A DNA stretch of 12,985 nt from Muribaculaceae bacterium (GCA_021443235.1 JABUUJ010000021.1:14397-27381), one strand, 5' to 3'. Shown: positions 1 through 8,198, numbered from the stretch's first letter. Numbers and translations are program-made. The notes: a model not told the origin generated them from the letters alone.

Positions 1-81
1 CCTATGCGAAATCCCTCAAAAAAATCCACCCCCAAAGTCACCTTCGAGGGCGGAATATAGAAATCACTATAAAAACTTAAT

Positions 82-112
82 CAACGTTAAACCAAGTTGA
101 ACAACGTTAAAC
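82..112. repeat. 11-bp direct repeat at the 3' end of the fumarase gene
   Basis: CAACGTTAAAC occurs exactly at 82-92 and 102-112, a period of 20 bp (two helical turns). The second copy touches the fumarase stop codon. TCAAC at 81-85 and GTTGA at 96-100 can also pair. On the minus strand this is followed by a short T run (72-76), so a weak terminator is possible. The function is unknown. Confidence 0.45.
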
Positions 113-1761
113 TACTTACACGCGCAGCCCTTCTTCGCAATCTCCTTGAAGAAGTCGTTGCCCTTGTCGTCAACGAGAATGAATGCGGGGAAGTCCTCAA
201 CGGTAATCTTCCAGATAGCCTCCATGCCCAGTTCGGGATACTCAACGCACTCAATGCTCTTGATGCTGCTCTGCGACAGTACGGCAGCCACGCCACCTAT
301 CGTGCCCAGGTAGAAACCACCATGCTTCTTGCAGGCATCGGTCACCTCCTGGCCGCGATTGCCCTTGGCAATCATCACCAGCGATGCACCATTGTCCTGG
401 AACTCATCTACATAGGGGTCCATGCGGTTGGCAGTTGTGGGACCCATCGAGCCGCAGGGATAGCCGGCTGGAGTCTTGGCGGGACCAGCATACAGGATGG
501 GATGGTCCTTGAAATACTGAGGCATTCCCTCGCCAGCGTCAAGGCGTGCTTTGAGCTTGGCGTGTGCGATGTCGCGAGCCACGATGATGGTGCCCTTCAG
601 GTTTACGCGGGTGCTCACGGGATACTTGGTGAGCTCTGAGCGAACAGCGTCAATGCCCTTGTCAAGGTCTATCACCACGCCGTTGCCGCCCTCGCCGGGT
701 TTGCGCAACTCTTCGGGAATAAGCTCGGTGGGGTTGCAGTCCATCTTCTCCAGCCAGATGCCGTCTTTGTTGATCTTTGCTTTGATGTTGCGGTCGGCCG
801 AGCAGCTAACACCCATGCCGATGGGGCAAGAAGCTCCATGACGTGGCAGACGTATCACGCGGATGTCGTGGGCAAGGTGCTTGCCGCCAAACTGTGCGCC
901 CATACCAATCTTGTGGGCCTCGACCAGCAGTTTCTGCTCCAGGTCAACGTCGCGGAACGCACGCCCGGTATCGTCGCCGGTGGTGGGCAACTCGTCGTAG
1001 TATTTGATTGAGGCAAGCTTCACCGTGAGCAGGTTCTTCTCGGCGCTCGTGCCGCCTATCACAAACGCGATGTGGTAGGGCGGGCACGCCGCTGTTCCCA
1101 AGGTCTTCATTTTCTCAACGAGGAAGGGTAGAAGTGTGCCCTCGTTCTGGATTGTGGCCTTGGTCATCGGGTAGAAATAGGTCTTGTTGGCCGAGCCTCC
1201 GCCCTTGGCTACCATCACAAAGCGATACTCGGCGCCCTCAACGGCCTCAATGTCAATCTGCGCGGGCAGGTTACAGCGTGTGTTGATCTCGTCATACATG
1301 TTGAGGGGGGCGTTCTGCGAGTAGCGCAGATTCTCCTGGGTGAAGGTGTTGTACACTCCCTTCGACAGCGCCTCTTCGTCCTCAAAGCCTGTCCACACCT
1401 GCTGGCCTTTCTCGCCGTGGATAATAGCGGTGCCGGTGTCCTGGCAGAACGGAAGCACGCCCTTGGCGGCTGTCTCGGCGTTGCGCAGGAACTGCAAAGC
1501 CACATACTTGTCGTTCTCGCTTGCCTCGGGGTCGCTTAAAATAGCGGCCACCTGCTCGTTGTGCTCGCGGCGAAGCATGAACTCCACATCGTGAAATGCC
1601 TGCTGGGCAAGCAGCTCGAGCGCCTCGGGAGTCACTTTTACAATCTCTTTGCCTTCAAAGTCTCCCACGCTCACACCTTCCTTGGTGAGCAGGCGATACT
1701 CGGTCTTGTCGGCACCCAGCTGAAACATGGGCGCATACTTAAACTCGGGAATATTTGCCAT
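112..1761 (-). CDS. fumA: Fumarate hydratase, class I ([4Fe-4S], FumA/FumB type)
   Basis: This cytoplasmic enzyme interconverts fumarate and L-malate, in the TCA cycle or, in anaerobic Bacteroidales, in the reductive branch that leads to succinate and propionate. The protein is 549 residues, almost exactly the length of E. coli FumA/FumB (548), with the N-terminal and C-terminal fumarase domains fused in one chain. Three cysteines fit the cluster ligands of the family: C106 in GVLPFCQDTG, C226 in GTAACPPYH and C320 in GVSCSADRN. Other class I signatures are GGGSANKTY near 187-195, KARLDAGEGMPQYFKDHP, and AGPAKTPAGYPCGSMGPTTA in the C-terminal domain. The chain ends in an unusual Cys-Ala-Cys-Lys. 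The ATG start follows an AT-rich leader with no clear Shine-Dalgarno, as is usual in this phylum. It is transcribed divergently from the pseudouridine synthase gene. Its family is very secure; the choice between the symbols fumA and fumB is arbitrary. Confidence 0.96.
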   Translation of the reverse strand: MANIPEFKYAPMFQLGADKTEYRLLTKEGVSVGDFEGKEIVKVTPEALELLAQQAFHDVEFMLRREHNEQVAAILSDPEASENDKYVALQFLRNAETAAKGVLPFCQDTGTAIIHGEKGQQVWTGFEDEEALSKGVYNTFTQENLRYSQNAPLNMYDEINTRCNLPAQIDIEAVEGAEYRFVMVAKGGGSANKTYFYPMTKATIQNEGTLLPFLVEKMKTLGTAACPPYHIAFVIGGTSAEKNLLTVKLASIKYYDELPTTGDDTGRAFRDVDLEQKLLVEAHKIGMGAQFGGKHLAHDIRVIRLPRHGASCPIGMGVSCSADRNIKAKINKDGIWLEKMDCNPTELIPEELRKPGEGGNGVVIDLDKGIDAVRSELTKYPVSTRVNLKGTIIVARDIAHAKLKARLDAGEGMPQYFKDHPILYAGPAKTPAGYPCGSMGPTTANRMDPYVDEFQDNGASLVMIAKGNRGQEVTDACKKHGGFYLGTIGGVAAVLSQSSIKSIECVEYPELGMEAIWKITVEDFPAFILVDDKGNDFFKEIAKKGCACK

Positions 1762-1811
1762 AATTAGTTTATGTTTTATTTGGTTTAAAATTGTTTTTTC
1801 CTCTTTAACGG

Positions 1812-1841
1812 CAAAGTTACTAAATTATGTGCAAATACCAA
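1812..1841 (-). promoter_or_regulatory. Predicted fumarase promoter
   Basis: On the minus strand, TTG (1839-1841) is followed after 19 bp by TAACTTTG (1812-1819). This matches the Bacteroidetes sigma-ABfr consensus TTG / TAnnTTTG. It implies transcription starting about 40-45 nt upstream of the fumarase ATG. Both elements and the spacing agree with the consensus; transcription itself is inferred. Confidence 0.6.
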
Positions 1842-1863
1842 CTGCTTTTCAACAGAATTTATG

Positions 1864-1871
1864 TAATTTTG
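1864..1871 (+). promoter_or_regulatory. Predicted -7 element for the pseudouridine synthase gene
   Basis: TAATTTTG matches the Bacteroidetes -7 consensus TAnnTTTG. It would start transcription roughly 40 nt before the ATG at 1920. No good TTG lies at the usual distance upstream; the best trinucleotide there is CTG at 1842-1844, so the promoter may be weak. Confidence 0.4.
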
Positions 1872-1919
1872 CACCAGCAAAGTGCGTTTTTAATGCGATA
1901 TATATAATATAAGGTGTAA

Positions 1920-2600
1920 ATGGAGGTAATTTACGAGGACAACCACATCGTCATTGTCAACAAGGCCGCGGGTGAGATCGTGCAGGGCGACCGCACTGGC
2001 GACACTCCGCTTGTCGACATCGTTAAGGAGTGGATAAAGAAGAAATACGACAAACCGGGAAATGTGTTCTGCGGCGTCACGCATCGCATCGACCGACCCA
2101 CATGCGGGCTCGTCGTCTTTGCCCGCACCAGCAAGGGCCTCTCACGCATGAACGAGCTCTTCCGCACCGGCGACGTGCACAAAACCTATTGGGCAATCGT
2201 CAAGAACCGACCGCCTAAGACTGCCGACAACCTCGTCCACTTCCTTACCTCGCGTGAAGCCAACAACAAAACCTACGTTTCCTCGTCGCCCACAAAGGGC
2301 AGCGTCAAGGCCGAGCTCAACTACCGCCTCATTGCCAGCGGCGACAACTACCACTTGCTTGAAATCGAGCTCATCACAGGCCGCAAGCACCAAATACGCG
2401 CTCAGCTCTCGGCAATAGGATGCCCCATCAAGGGCGACCTCAAGTATGGTGCGCCGCGCAGCAACCCCGATGGCGGCATCTCCCTACAGAGCCACCGCAT
2501 CCATTTCATTCACCCCGTGAGCAAAAACGTGGTCGATGTCACCGCGCCAGTGCCCAACGAACCCCTGTGGCAGCAGCTGGCAAGCATGGTTGAGAGTTGA
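1920..2600 (+). CDS. RluA-family RNA pseudouridine synthase (no S4 domain)
   Basis: This cytoplasmic RNA-modification enzyme isomerises specific uridines in rRNA or tRNA to pseudouridine. The 226-residue chain is the bare catalytic domain. There is no N-terminal S4 RNA-binding domain, because the chain begins directly with the core strand IYEDNHIVIVNKAAGEIVQ. The RluA signature HRIDRPTCGLVVFART lies at residues 55-70, and D58 is the expected catalytic aspartate. KTYWAIVK follows near 88-95, and the conserved TGRKHQIRAQL near 152-162. Length and layout fit the short RluA/TruC-like members common in Bacteroidales. The target uridine cannot be told from sequence, so no symbol is given. The ATG at 1920 is supported by a predicted -7 element about 50 bp upstream and by the conserved N-terminal motif starting at once. 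The gene appears monocistronic. Confidence 0.93.
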   Translation: MEVIYEDNHIVIVNKAAGEIVQGDRTGDTPLVDIVKEWIKKKYDKPGNVFCGVTHRIDRPTCGLVVFARTSKGLSRMNELFRTGDVHKTYWAIVKNRPPKTADNLVHFLTSREANNKTYVSSSPTKGSVKAELNYRLIASGDNYHLLEIELITGRKHQIRAQLSAIGCPIKGDLKYGAPRSNPDGGISLQSHRIHFIHPVSKNVVDVTAPVPNEPLWQQLASMVES

Positions 2601-2652
2601 TGGTTAACATTTGTTGATTTTAACCCCTAAATTTTTAAAAAATATTATTAGA

Positions 2653-2680
2653 CGAGGAGAGCTAATGCACGCTTTCCTCG
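2653..2680 (+). terminator. Hairpin downstream of the pseudouridine synthase gene
   Basis: CGAGGAGAGC (2653-2662) pairs with GCTTTCCTCG (2671-2680) over 10 bp with one G-U wobble, around an 8-nt loop. It lies 53 nt past the stop codon. Only a short CTTTG follows, not a clear U-tract. It may be a terminator or a 3'-end stabiliser. Confidence 0.45.
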
Positions 2681-2770
2681 CTTTGTCGCTGTGCCTGTGC
2701 GTTTTGTGCTTAATTACGGTTTTTAATCTCTCAAGCCTTAATTTGTTAAATTCTTAACTTTAACACTTTA

Positions 2771-2797
2771 AACATTCCATTTTGTAACAAAAATGTT
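2771..2797. repeat. Imperfect palindrome abutting the SusC-operon promoter
   Basis: AACATT (2771-2776) and AATGTT (2792-2797) form inverted half-sites. An inner ATTTTG / CAAAA pair (2779-2784 / 2788-2792) adds symmetry with a slight offset. The right half-site overlaps the -33 TTG at 2796-2798, where a repressor or activator could act. The region is AT-rich, so chance is possible. Confidence 0.4.
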
Positions 2798-2826
2798 GTG
2801 TAATTTGAAATATTTTGTTAACTTTG
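2796..2826 (+). promoter_or_regulatory. Predicted promoter of the SusC/SusD operon
   Basis: TTG (2796-2798) and TAACTTTG (2819-2826) are separated by 20 bp, matching the Bacteroidetes consensus TTG / TAnnTTTG. Transcription would begin near 2831-2834, giving a leader of about 180 nt before the susC ATG. This long leader is itself notable. Confidence 0.7.
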
Positions 2827-2831
2827 CACTC

Positions 2832-2856
2832 GTTAAGAACATTTGATGTTAAGAAC
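2832..2856. repeat. 9-bp direct repeat at the predicted transcription start
   Basis: GTTAAGAAC occurs at 2832-2840 and again at 2848-2856, with a 16-bp period. An inverted near-copy, TTCTTAAC, lies upstream at 2751-2758. The copies lie at or just after the predicted +1, so they could be protein-binding sites or part of the leader RNA. No factor can be named. Confidence 0.4.
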
Positions 2857-2866
2857 CTGCTAAATC

Positions 2867-2949
2867 GAATACAACTAATACTGAAAAGACCCGCGCGGAA
2901 AGTGTGTGTTTCACATCTCGTCTGTGTGATGGCCTTTTTAGTTGTATTC
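2867..2949 (+). promoter_or_regulatory. Structured 5' leader of the SusC/SusD operon (candidate cis-regulatory RNA)
   Basis: GAATACAACTAA (2867-2878) is perfectly complementary to TTAGTTGTATTC (2938-2949), a 12-bp stem closing a 59-nt domain. Inside, AAAAGACC (2884-2891) can extend the stem with GGCCTTTT (2931-2938) with one mismatch. TCACA (2911-2915) pairs with TGTGA (2925-2929). CCGCGCGG at 2891-2898 is self-complementary. TCACA could also pair, less well, with the GTGTGTG run at 2902-2908, so alternative folds exist. A run of five T (2935-2939) follows the inner stem, which could allow attenuation. I do not recognise a known riboswitch. An antisense RNA from the other strand would fold similarly and cannot be excluded. 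Confidence 0.5.
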
Positions 2950-3012
2950 TACACAGTGGGTACTGATTATTAGAAACTTAATAACTAACTAAAACATAAA
3001 AAATCAGTGCTT

Positions 3013-6000
3013 ATGAGTCTTAAAAAGTTACTTTTGCTCTTTGTGCTCGCAGCTTTTTCGCTTGCCGTTACCGCTCAGGTAAAGGTTAGCGGTACTGTCG
3101 TTGACGAGAACAACGAGCCGGTAATCGGAGCCTCGGTCATTCAAAAAGGAAAAGCCAAGAATGGCGTCGCTACCGATATTGACGGAAAGTTTACTCTTAC
3201 CGTTCCCAGCGGAGCACACATCGTCGTCACTTATCTCGGTTACGAGGACTATGATGCTGTCGGTAAGGCAAACATGTCTATTACTCTTAAACCATCAGGA
3301 CAACAACTCGACGAGGTTGTCGTTACCGGTTACCAGAAGGTCGACAAGCGCCTCTTCACCGGTGCAACCTCGAGTGTCGACGCCAGCAAGGCTAACCTCG
3401 CAGGTGTGGCCGACGTCAGCCGTGGCCTCGAGGGCCGCGCTGCCGGCGTACAGGTGCAGAACGTTACCGGTACATTCGGTACCGCACCCAAAATCCGCGT
3501 GCGTGGCGCTACCTCTATCTATGGTAACTCTAAACCCCTATGGGTTGTCGACGGTGTGATTCTCGAGGATAACGTCGAGATTAGCGCCGATGACCTCTCG
3601 TCGGGCGACGCCACAACACTTATCGCTTCGGCTGTCGCCGGTCTTAACGCCGACGATATCGAGAAGTTCGAAATCCTCAAGGACGGTTCGGCAACTTCTA
3701 TCTACGGCGCCCAGGCCAACGCCGGTGTGATCGTTATCACCACCAAGCAAGGACGCAAGGGACGCACCACTCTCAACTACACCGGTGAGTTCACCTACCG
3801 CCTCAAGCCCAGCTACCGCGACTACAACATCTGTAACTCTCAGGAGCAGATGTCAATCTACAAGGAAATGGAAGCTAAGGGCTGGCTCGAGTTCGCTTCA
3901 CTCGCCAATGGCTCGTCAAGCGGTATCTACGGCCGTATGTACAACCTCATGACGCAGTACGACCCCATTACCGGCACTTACGCGCTGCCCAACACACGCG
4001 CCGCCATGAACGAGTACCTTCGTGAGGCCGAGTATCGCAACACCAACTGGTTCGACCTGCTGTTCAACAACAACATCATGCAGAACCACGCCATCAGCGC
4101 CAGTGGCGGTACCGACCGTGGCTCGTTCTACACCTCGCTCTCGATCATGAACGATCCGGGGTGGTACAAGTCGAGCCGCGTTGAACGCTACACCTTCAAC
4201 GCCAACGCTCAGTTCCAACTGACCGATAAGGTTAAAATCAAAATCCAGAACAGTGATAGCTACCGTAAGCAGAAAGCGCCCGGAACCCTCAGCCGCGACA
4301 TCGACGTCGTTAATGGTGAGGTGCGCCGTGACTTCGATATCAACCCCTATAGCTACGCGCTCAACACAGCCCGCACGCTTGACCCCACGGCCTACTATCG
4401 CCGCAACTACAGCGACTTCAACATCTTCAACGAGCTTGACAACAACTACATGGACATCGGCGTGACCGACCTCAAGTTCCAGGGCGAGCTCAGCATCAAG
4501 CCCATCATCAAGCAAGACCAGTCGCTCGAGTTCAACTTCCTCGGCGCTTTCCGTTACACCGGTGCCGAGACCAACCACTACATCCTTGACAACAGCAACC
4601 AGGCTAAGGCCTATCGCGCTGGTATCGACCCCGATGACGCTATCACACGCTCATCCAACAAGTACCTCTACACCGATCCCGATGTCGAGAACGCTCTCCC
4701 CGAGACCGTGCTTCCCAAGGGAGGTATCCTCTTCTACTCTAAGAACTCGCTCTCGCAGTACGACTTCCGCGGAACCTTCACCTATATGAAGAACTTCAGC
4801 GGCAAGCACCTGCTAAACATCTTCGGCGGTATGGAGGCCAAGAAGGTCGACCGTTACGCTCAATCGTTCGAGGGATGGGGCATCGTTTACGGCAACGGCA
4901 ACATTCCTTTCACCAGCTACAAGCTAATGAAGCAGATGGAGGAGGAAAACGGCGCTTACTTCAGCGATAGCAAATCCTACCGTCGTTCAATGGCTTACTT
5001 TGCTAACGCCAACTACGGTATCATGGGACGTTACATCATCAACGGCACAGTGCGCTACGAGGGCTCTAACCTCATGGGTAAGACCCGCCAGAGCCGCTGG
5101 CTCCCCACCTGGAACGTTTCGGCTGCTTGGAATATCTTTGAGGAGGAATTCTTCAAAAACTGGTGCGAGACTCAAAACGCAATCTCTTATGGTAAGATCC
5201 GCGCCAGCTACTCGCTCACCGGCGAAAGCGGACCCATGTCGCTCGCCAATGCCGAGGCGCTCTACTATCCCAGCCGCCCATGGCGACAGGAAACCGATGC
5301 CAAGGAAATGGGTATCAGCCTCAGCGGTCTCGCCAATAGTGAGCTTACCTACGAGAAAAAGCACGAAATCGACGTCGGCGTTGACCTCGGTTTCTATCAC
5401 AACCGCATCAACCTCGTCTTCGACTGGTACAAGCGTAACAACTACGACCTTATCGGACGCATCTACACCGAGGGCGTAGGTGGCGTATCAAGCAAGTATG
5501 CTAATGTTGCCGAGATGGCTTCGCACGGTGTCGAGTTCACAATCTCTACCAAGAACTTCGAGGGACTCCGTCCCACCGACTTCTCTTGGTCGACCGACCT
5601 CACTTTCTCCTACAGCAAGACCAACATCACCAAGCTCCTCTCGCGCTCGCGCATCATCGACCTCGTGCCCGGTACTGGTTACGCTCTTGAGGGATACCCA
5701 CACCGCGCCATCTTCTCGATTCCCTTCGCTGGTCTCGACTCGCACGGTATTCCCACTTTCTACGGCCCCGATGGCAACATCATGAGCAACGACGAAATTA
5801 ACTTCCAGGAGTATGAGAACCTCGGCTTCCTCAAGTATGAAGGTCCCGTTGATCCCACCATCACAGGTGGTTTCGGTAACACCTTCAGCTGGAAGGGCTT
5901 CCACCTCAATGTCTTCATGACCTATTCGTTCGGCAACAAGCTTCGCATCACCCCGACTTTCTCGTCGAGCTATAGCGATATGGACGCTTCGGCCAAGGAG

Positions 6001-6369
6001 TTCAAAAACCGCTGGGTAATGCCCGGTGACGAGGCCTACACTACTATCCCCGCTATCGCTTCTCGCCGTCAGGTATACAGTGATAACTACATTGGACGCG
6101 CCTTTAGCGCCTATAACTACTCGACCGAGCGCATCGCCGACGGTGGCTTCATCCGCCTCAAGGAGATTTCGCTCGCCTACGAGATCCCAATGTCGTTCCT
6201 CAAGCACCTCCGCCTCTCAAGCGCTTCGCTCAAGCTCTCGGCAACCAACATCTGTCTGCTTTACGCCGACAAGAAACTCAATGGTCAGGATCCCGAGTTC
6301 TACAACAGTGGCGGTGTGGCTTCGCCCAACCCCAAGCAGATTACTTTCACTCTGCGATTCGGTCTCTAA
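3013..6369 (+). CDS. SusC/RagA-family TonB-dependent outer-membrane transporter
   Basis: This is the outer-membrane barrel of a SusCD importer, which takes up oligomeric nutrients using TonB energy from the inner membrane. The signal peptide MSLKKLLLLFVLAAFSLAVTA is followed by Gln22 and a carboxypeptidase-regulatory-like beta domain (about 22-97, GTVVDENNEPVIGASV and ATDIDGKFTL). The RagA/SusC signature LDEVVVTGYQ lies at 99-108. A plug domain (about 110-250) contains the typical IRVRGATS...PLWVVDGV and DIEKFEILKDGSATSIYGAQ. The rest is a 22-strand-type barrel ending in the aromatic strand FTLRFGL. At 1118 residues it has normal length and no N-terminal STN signalling domain, so no anti-sigma partner is expected. 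I chose the ATG at 3013 rather than an in-frame GTG at 3007, because the ATG gives a standard signal peptide. It heads a five-gene run; susD follows after 30 nt. The substrate cannot be read from the sequence. Confidence 0.96.
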   Translation: MSLKKLLLLFVLAAFSLAVTAQVKVSGTVVDENNEPVIGASVIQKGKAKNGVATDIDGKFTLTVPSGAHIVVTYLGYEDYDAVGKANMSITLKPSGQQLDEVVVTGYQKVDKRLFTGATSSVDASKANLAGVADVSRGLEGRAAGVQVQNVTGTFGTAPKIRVRGATSIYGNSKPLWVVDGVILEDNVEISADDLSSGDATTLIASAVAGLNADDIEKFEILKDGSATSIYGAQANAGVIVITTKQGRKGRTTLNYTGEFTYRLKPSYRDYNICNSQEQMSIYKEMEAKGWLEFASLANGSSSGIYGRMYNLMTQYDPITGTYALPNTRAAMNEYLREAEYRNTNWFDLLFNNNIMQNHAISASGGTDRGSFYTSLSIMNDPGWYKSSRVERYTFNANAQFQLTDKVKIKIQNSDSYRKQKAPGTLSRDIDVVNGEVRRDFDINPYSYALNTARTLDPTAYYRRNYSDFNIFNELDNNYMDIGVTDLKFQGELSIKPIIKQDQSLEFNFLGAFRYTGAETNHYILDNSNQAKAYRAGIDPDDAITRSSNKYLYTDPDVENALPETVLPKGGILFYSKNSLSQYDFRGTFTYMKNFSGKHLLNIFGGMEAKKVDRYAQSFEGWGIVYGNGNIPFTSYKLMKQMEEENGAYFSDSKSYRRSMAYFANANYGIMGRYIINGTVRYEGSNLMGKTRQSRWLPTWNVSAAWNIFEEEFFKNWCETQNAISYGKIRASYSLTGESGPMSLANAEALYYPSRPWRQETDAKEMGISLSGLANSELTYEKKHEIDVGVDLGFYHNRINLVFDWYKRNNYDLIGRIYTEGVGGVSSKYANVAEMASHGVEFTISTKNFEGLRPTDFSWSTDLTFSYSKTNITKLLSRSRIIDLVPGTGYALEGYPHRAIFSIPFAGLDSHGIPTFYGPDGNIMSNDEINFQEYENLGFLKYEGPVDPTITGGFGNTFSWKGFHLNVFMTYSFGNKLRITPTFSSSYSDMDASAKEFKNRWVMPGDEAYTTIPAIASRRQVYSDNYIGRAFSAYNYSTERIADGGFIRLKEISLAYEIPMSFLKHLRLSSASLKLSATNICLLYADKKLNGQDPEFYNSGGVASPNPKQITFTLRFGL

Positions 6370-6399
6370 TTTTGTTCAACACTTTAAGGATTATATTTT

Positions 6400-8184
6400 A
6401 TGAAACTTAAATATATAGCTTTTGCAGCTCTGCTGGCTTTGGTTTCTTTGAGCTCTTGCAAAGACTTCCTTGACAAGGTGCCCGATACTCGCGTTTACCT
6501 CCAAAACGTGGAGCAGTTACGCGAACTCATGGTCGATGGCTACTCAAGCCACAGCTATGCTTGTGTGGGCGAACTTTCAAGCGATAACGTAATCGACAAC
6601 AACTCGCCAAGCGACAACGGCGTGCGATACAACCGTGCCCCCTACTCGGCATTCGACGAGCAACTCTACCGCTGGGAACCCGTTACAATGGGCAGCGACA
6701 GCGACTCACCCACTGGCCTGTGGGAAGGTTACTACGGCGCCATCGCCTCGTGCAACGCCGTCCTTGAGAAATGCTACGAGTTTGAGGAGGCTATGGCCAC
6801 TCCCGAAGGCCCCCTCTCTGAAACCGACTTGCAAAAACTCCAGTCGATTAAGGGCGAAGCCCTCATCTCCCGTGCATTCCACCACTTCATCCTTGCTAAC
6901 GTGTTCTGCATGCCTTATGCCGGACCCGAACTAAGCAAGAGCCTTCAGGGCATCCCCTACATCACCGAGCCCGAGACTAAGGTGAAGCCTCACTACGACC
7001 GCGGTACACTCGCCAACGTTTACGACCACATCGAGGCCGACATCATCGAGGGTGTCGAACTCATCAACGATGGTCTCTACGAGGTGCCCAAGTATCACTT
7101 CAACAAGGCTGCTGCCTATGCCTTCGCAGCTCGCTTCTATCTCTTCAAACGCGAATATGAGAAGGTGGTTGACTATGCTACTAAGGCATTCAAGGGCAAC
7201 GATCCAGCCACTATGATGAACGACCTCTGGTACAACAGCAGTTTCTACTACATCAGCGACATCGGACGCTATGCTACCAGAATGGCGAATGCCTCTAACA
7301 TTATGCTCATCAGCTCCTACAGCACTTGGTGGCGACGCTTCGTCTCTTCGGGTCGCTTCGCTTGCAACCGCATGGCTAAGCGCGCATCAATCCAGGGCCC
7401 CGGACCGGCTTGGGAGAACTGCCGTTACCGCAACACCAAGACGGGTGAGACTTTCGCTATGATGCCTTGCTTCAACGGCTATTGCGGCACAGCTGGCGGA
7501 CAGGAGTACGGAACCTACTTCGCTGGTACTTGCTTCGAGCAGTTTGAATATACCGACAAAATCGCAAGCATTGGCTACTGCCACGCTATTCGCGCTGAGT
7601 TTACCACCGAGCAAATCCTGCTCATGCGTGCCGAGGCTTACCTCTACCTGGGCCAGAAGGACCTCGCTTTTGCCGACCTTCGCCTTTGGAACGAGGCTCA
7701 CCGCAACGGCTCTAACGATAACCACCTTGAACTCACCGAGGACCAAATCGTGAAGTTCTACACCAAGTGCCTCACCAAGTACGTTCAGAACTCGCGCCGC
7801 ACCGACCTCAAGGAGAAGTACAGCGACTCAATCTTCTTTGGCATCGCCAAGCCCATACACATCGATGAGATTTGCCCCAGCGACAAATATAAAGCCACCG
7901 ACGAACTCATGCCTTGGCTACAGTGCTGCCAGCACTTCAACCGCATCGAGACCGCACACACCGGCTACCGCTGGTTCGACATCAAGCGCCTCGGACTCGA
8001 GGTTGAGCACAAGTACGGCTTCAGCGACGTTTACTGGCTCGTTTCGGGCGACACCCGCTATGCTGTCGAGGTGCCCGCTTCGGCTATACAGGCAGGTCTT
8101 GAACCTAACAACAACACGCCTAAGAACTCTCCCATGCAGGCTCCAGTTGAGTCTAAGGGAACTTACGTACAAATTAACAATTAA
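6400..8184 (+). CDS. SusD/RagB-family surface nutrient-binding lipoprotein
   Basis: This lipoprotein forms the lid over the SusC barrel at the cell surface and captures substrate. The 594-residue product has a lipoprotein signal peptide with the lipobox LSSC, modified Cys20 and KDFLDKVPD after it, the classic SusD beginning. The middle is helical and TPR-like. EQILLMRAEAYLYLGQKDLA (about 403-422) is the typical SusD motif, and the C-terminal GYRWFDIKRLG (about 521-531) matches the conserved end region. Spacing of 30 nt from susC and 14 nt to the next gene indicates one transcript. Length is slightly above the usual 500-580. It contains many aromatic and Gly/Ser-rich stretches around 290-390 that could shape the binding site, but I cannot assign a ligand. 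Confidence 0.95.
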   Translation: MKLKYIAFAALLALVSLSSCKDFLDKVPDTRVYLQNVEQLRELMVDGYSSHSYACVGELSSDNVIDNNSPSDNGVRYNRAPYSAFDEQLYRWEPVTMGSDSDSPTGLWEGYYGAIASCNAVLEKCYEFEEAMATPEGPLSETDLQKLQSIKGEALISRAFHHFILANVFCMPYAGPELSKSLQGIPYITEPETKVKPHYDRGTLANVYDHIEADIIEGVELINDGLYEVPKYHFNKAAAYAFAARFYLFKREYEKVVDYATKAFKGNDPATMMNDLWYNSSFYYISDIGRYATRMANASNIMLISSYSTWWRRFVSSGRFACNRMAKRASIQGPGPAWENCRYRNTKTGETFAMMPCFNGYCGTAGGQEYGTYFAGTCFEQFEYTDKIASIGYCHAIRAEFTTEQILLMRAEAYLYLGQKDLAFADLRLWNEAHRNGSNDNHLELTEDQIVKFYTKCLTKYVQNSRRTDLKEKYSDSIFFGIAKPIHIDEICPSDKYKATDELMPWLQCCQHFNRIETAHTGYRWFDIKRLGLEVEHKYGFSDVYWLVSGDTRYAVEVPASAIQAGLEPNNNTPKNSPMQAPVESKGTYVQINN

Positions 8185-8198
8185 ATTGCTCTAAGATT

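Noticed and set aside
97..639. Plus-strand open frame of 180 codons opposite the fumarase gene
   Set aside because: It lies entirely within the antisense of a well-supported fumarase gene, and its product shows no recognisable motif.
2867..2949. tRNA gene in the SusCD leader
   Set aside because: The size is close, but the end stem is 12 bp and there is no T-loop or anticodon arm consensus.
3007..3012. In-frame GTG at 3007 as the susC start
   Set aside because: The ATG two codons later gives a standard lysine-leucine signal peptide. The GTG would only add Met-Leu before it.
3916..4578. Minus-strand open frame of 220 codons inside susC
   Set aside because: It is antisense to the conserved SusC barrel. 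Its composition, rich in Val, Glu and Gly, is what strongly C-ending codons on the other strand produce.
5488..6207. Minus-strand open frame of 239 codons inside susC
   Set aside because: Same cause as the other antisense frame: codon bias of susC. It has no signal peptide, motif or promoter.
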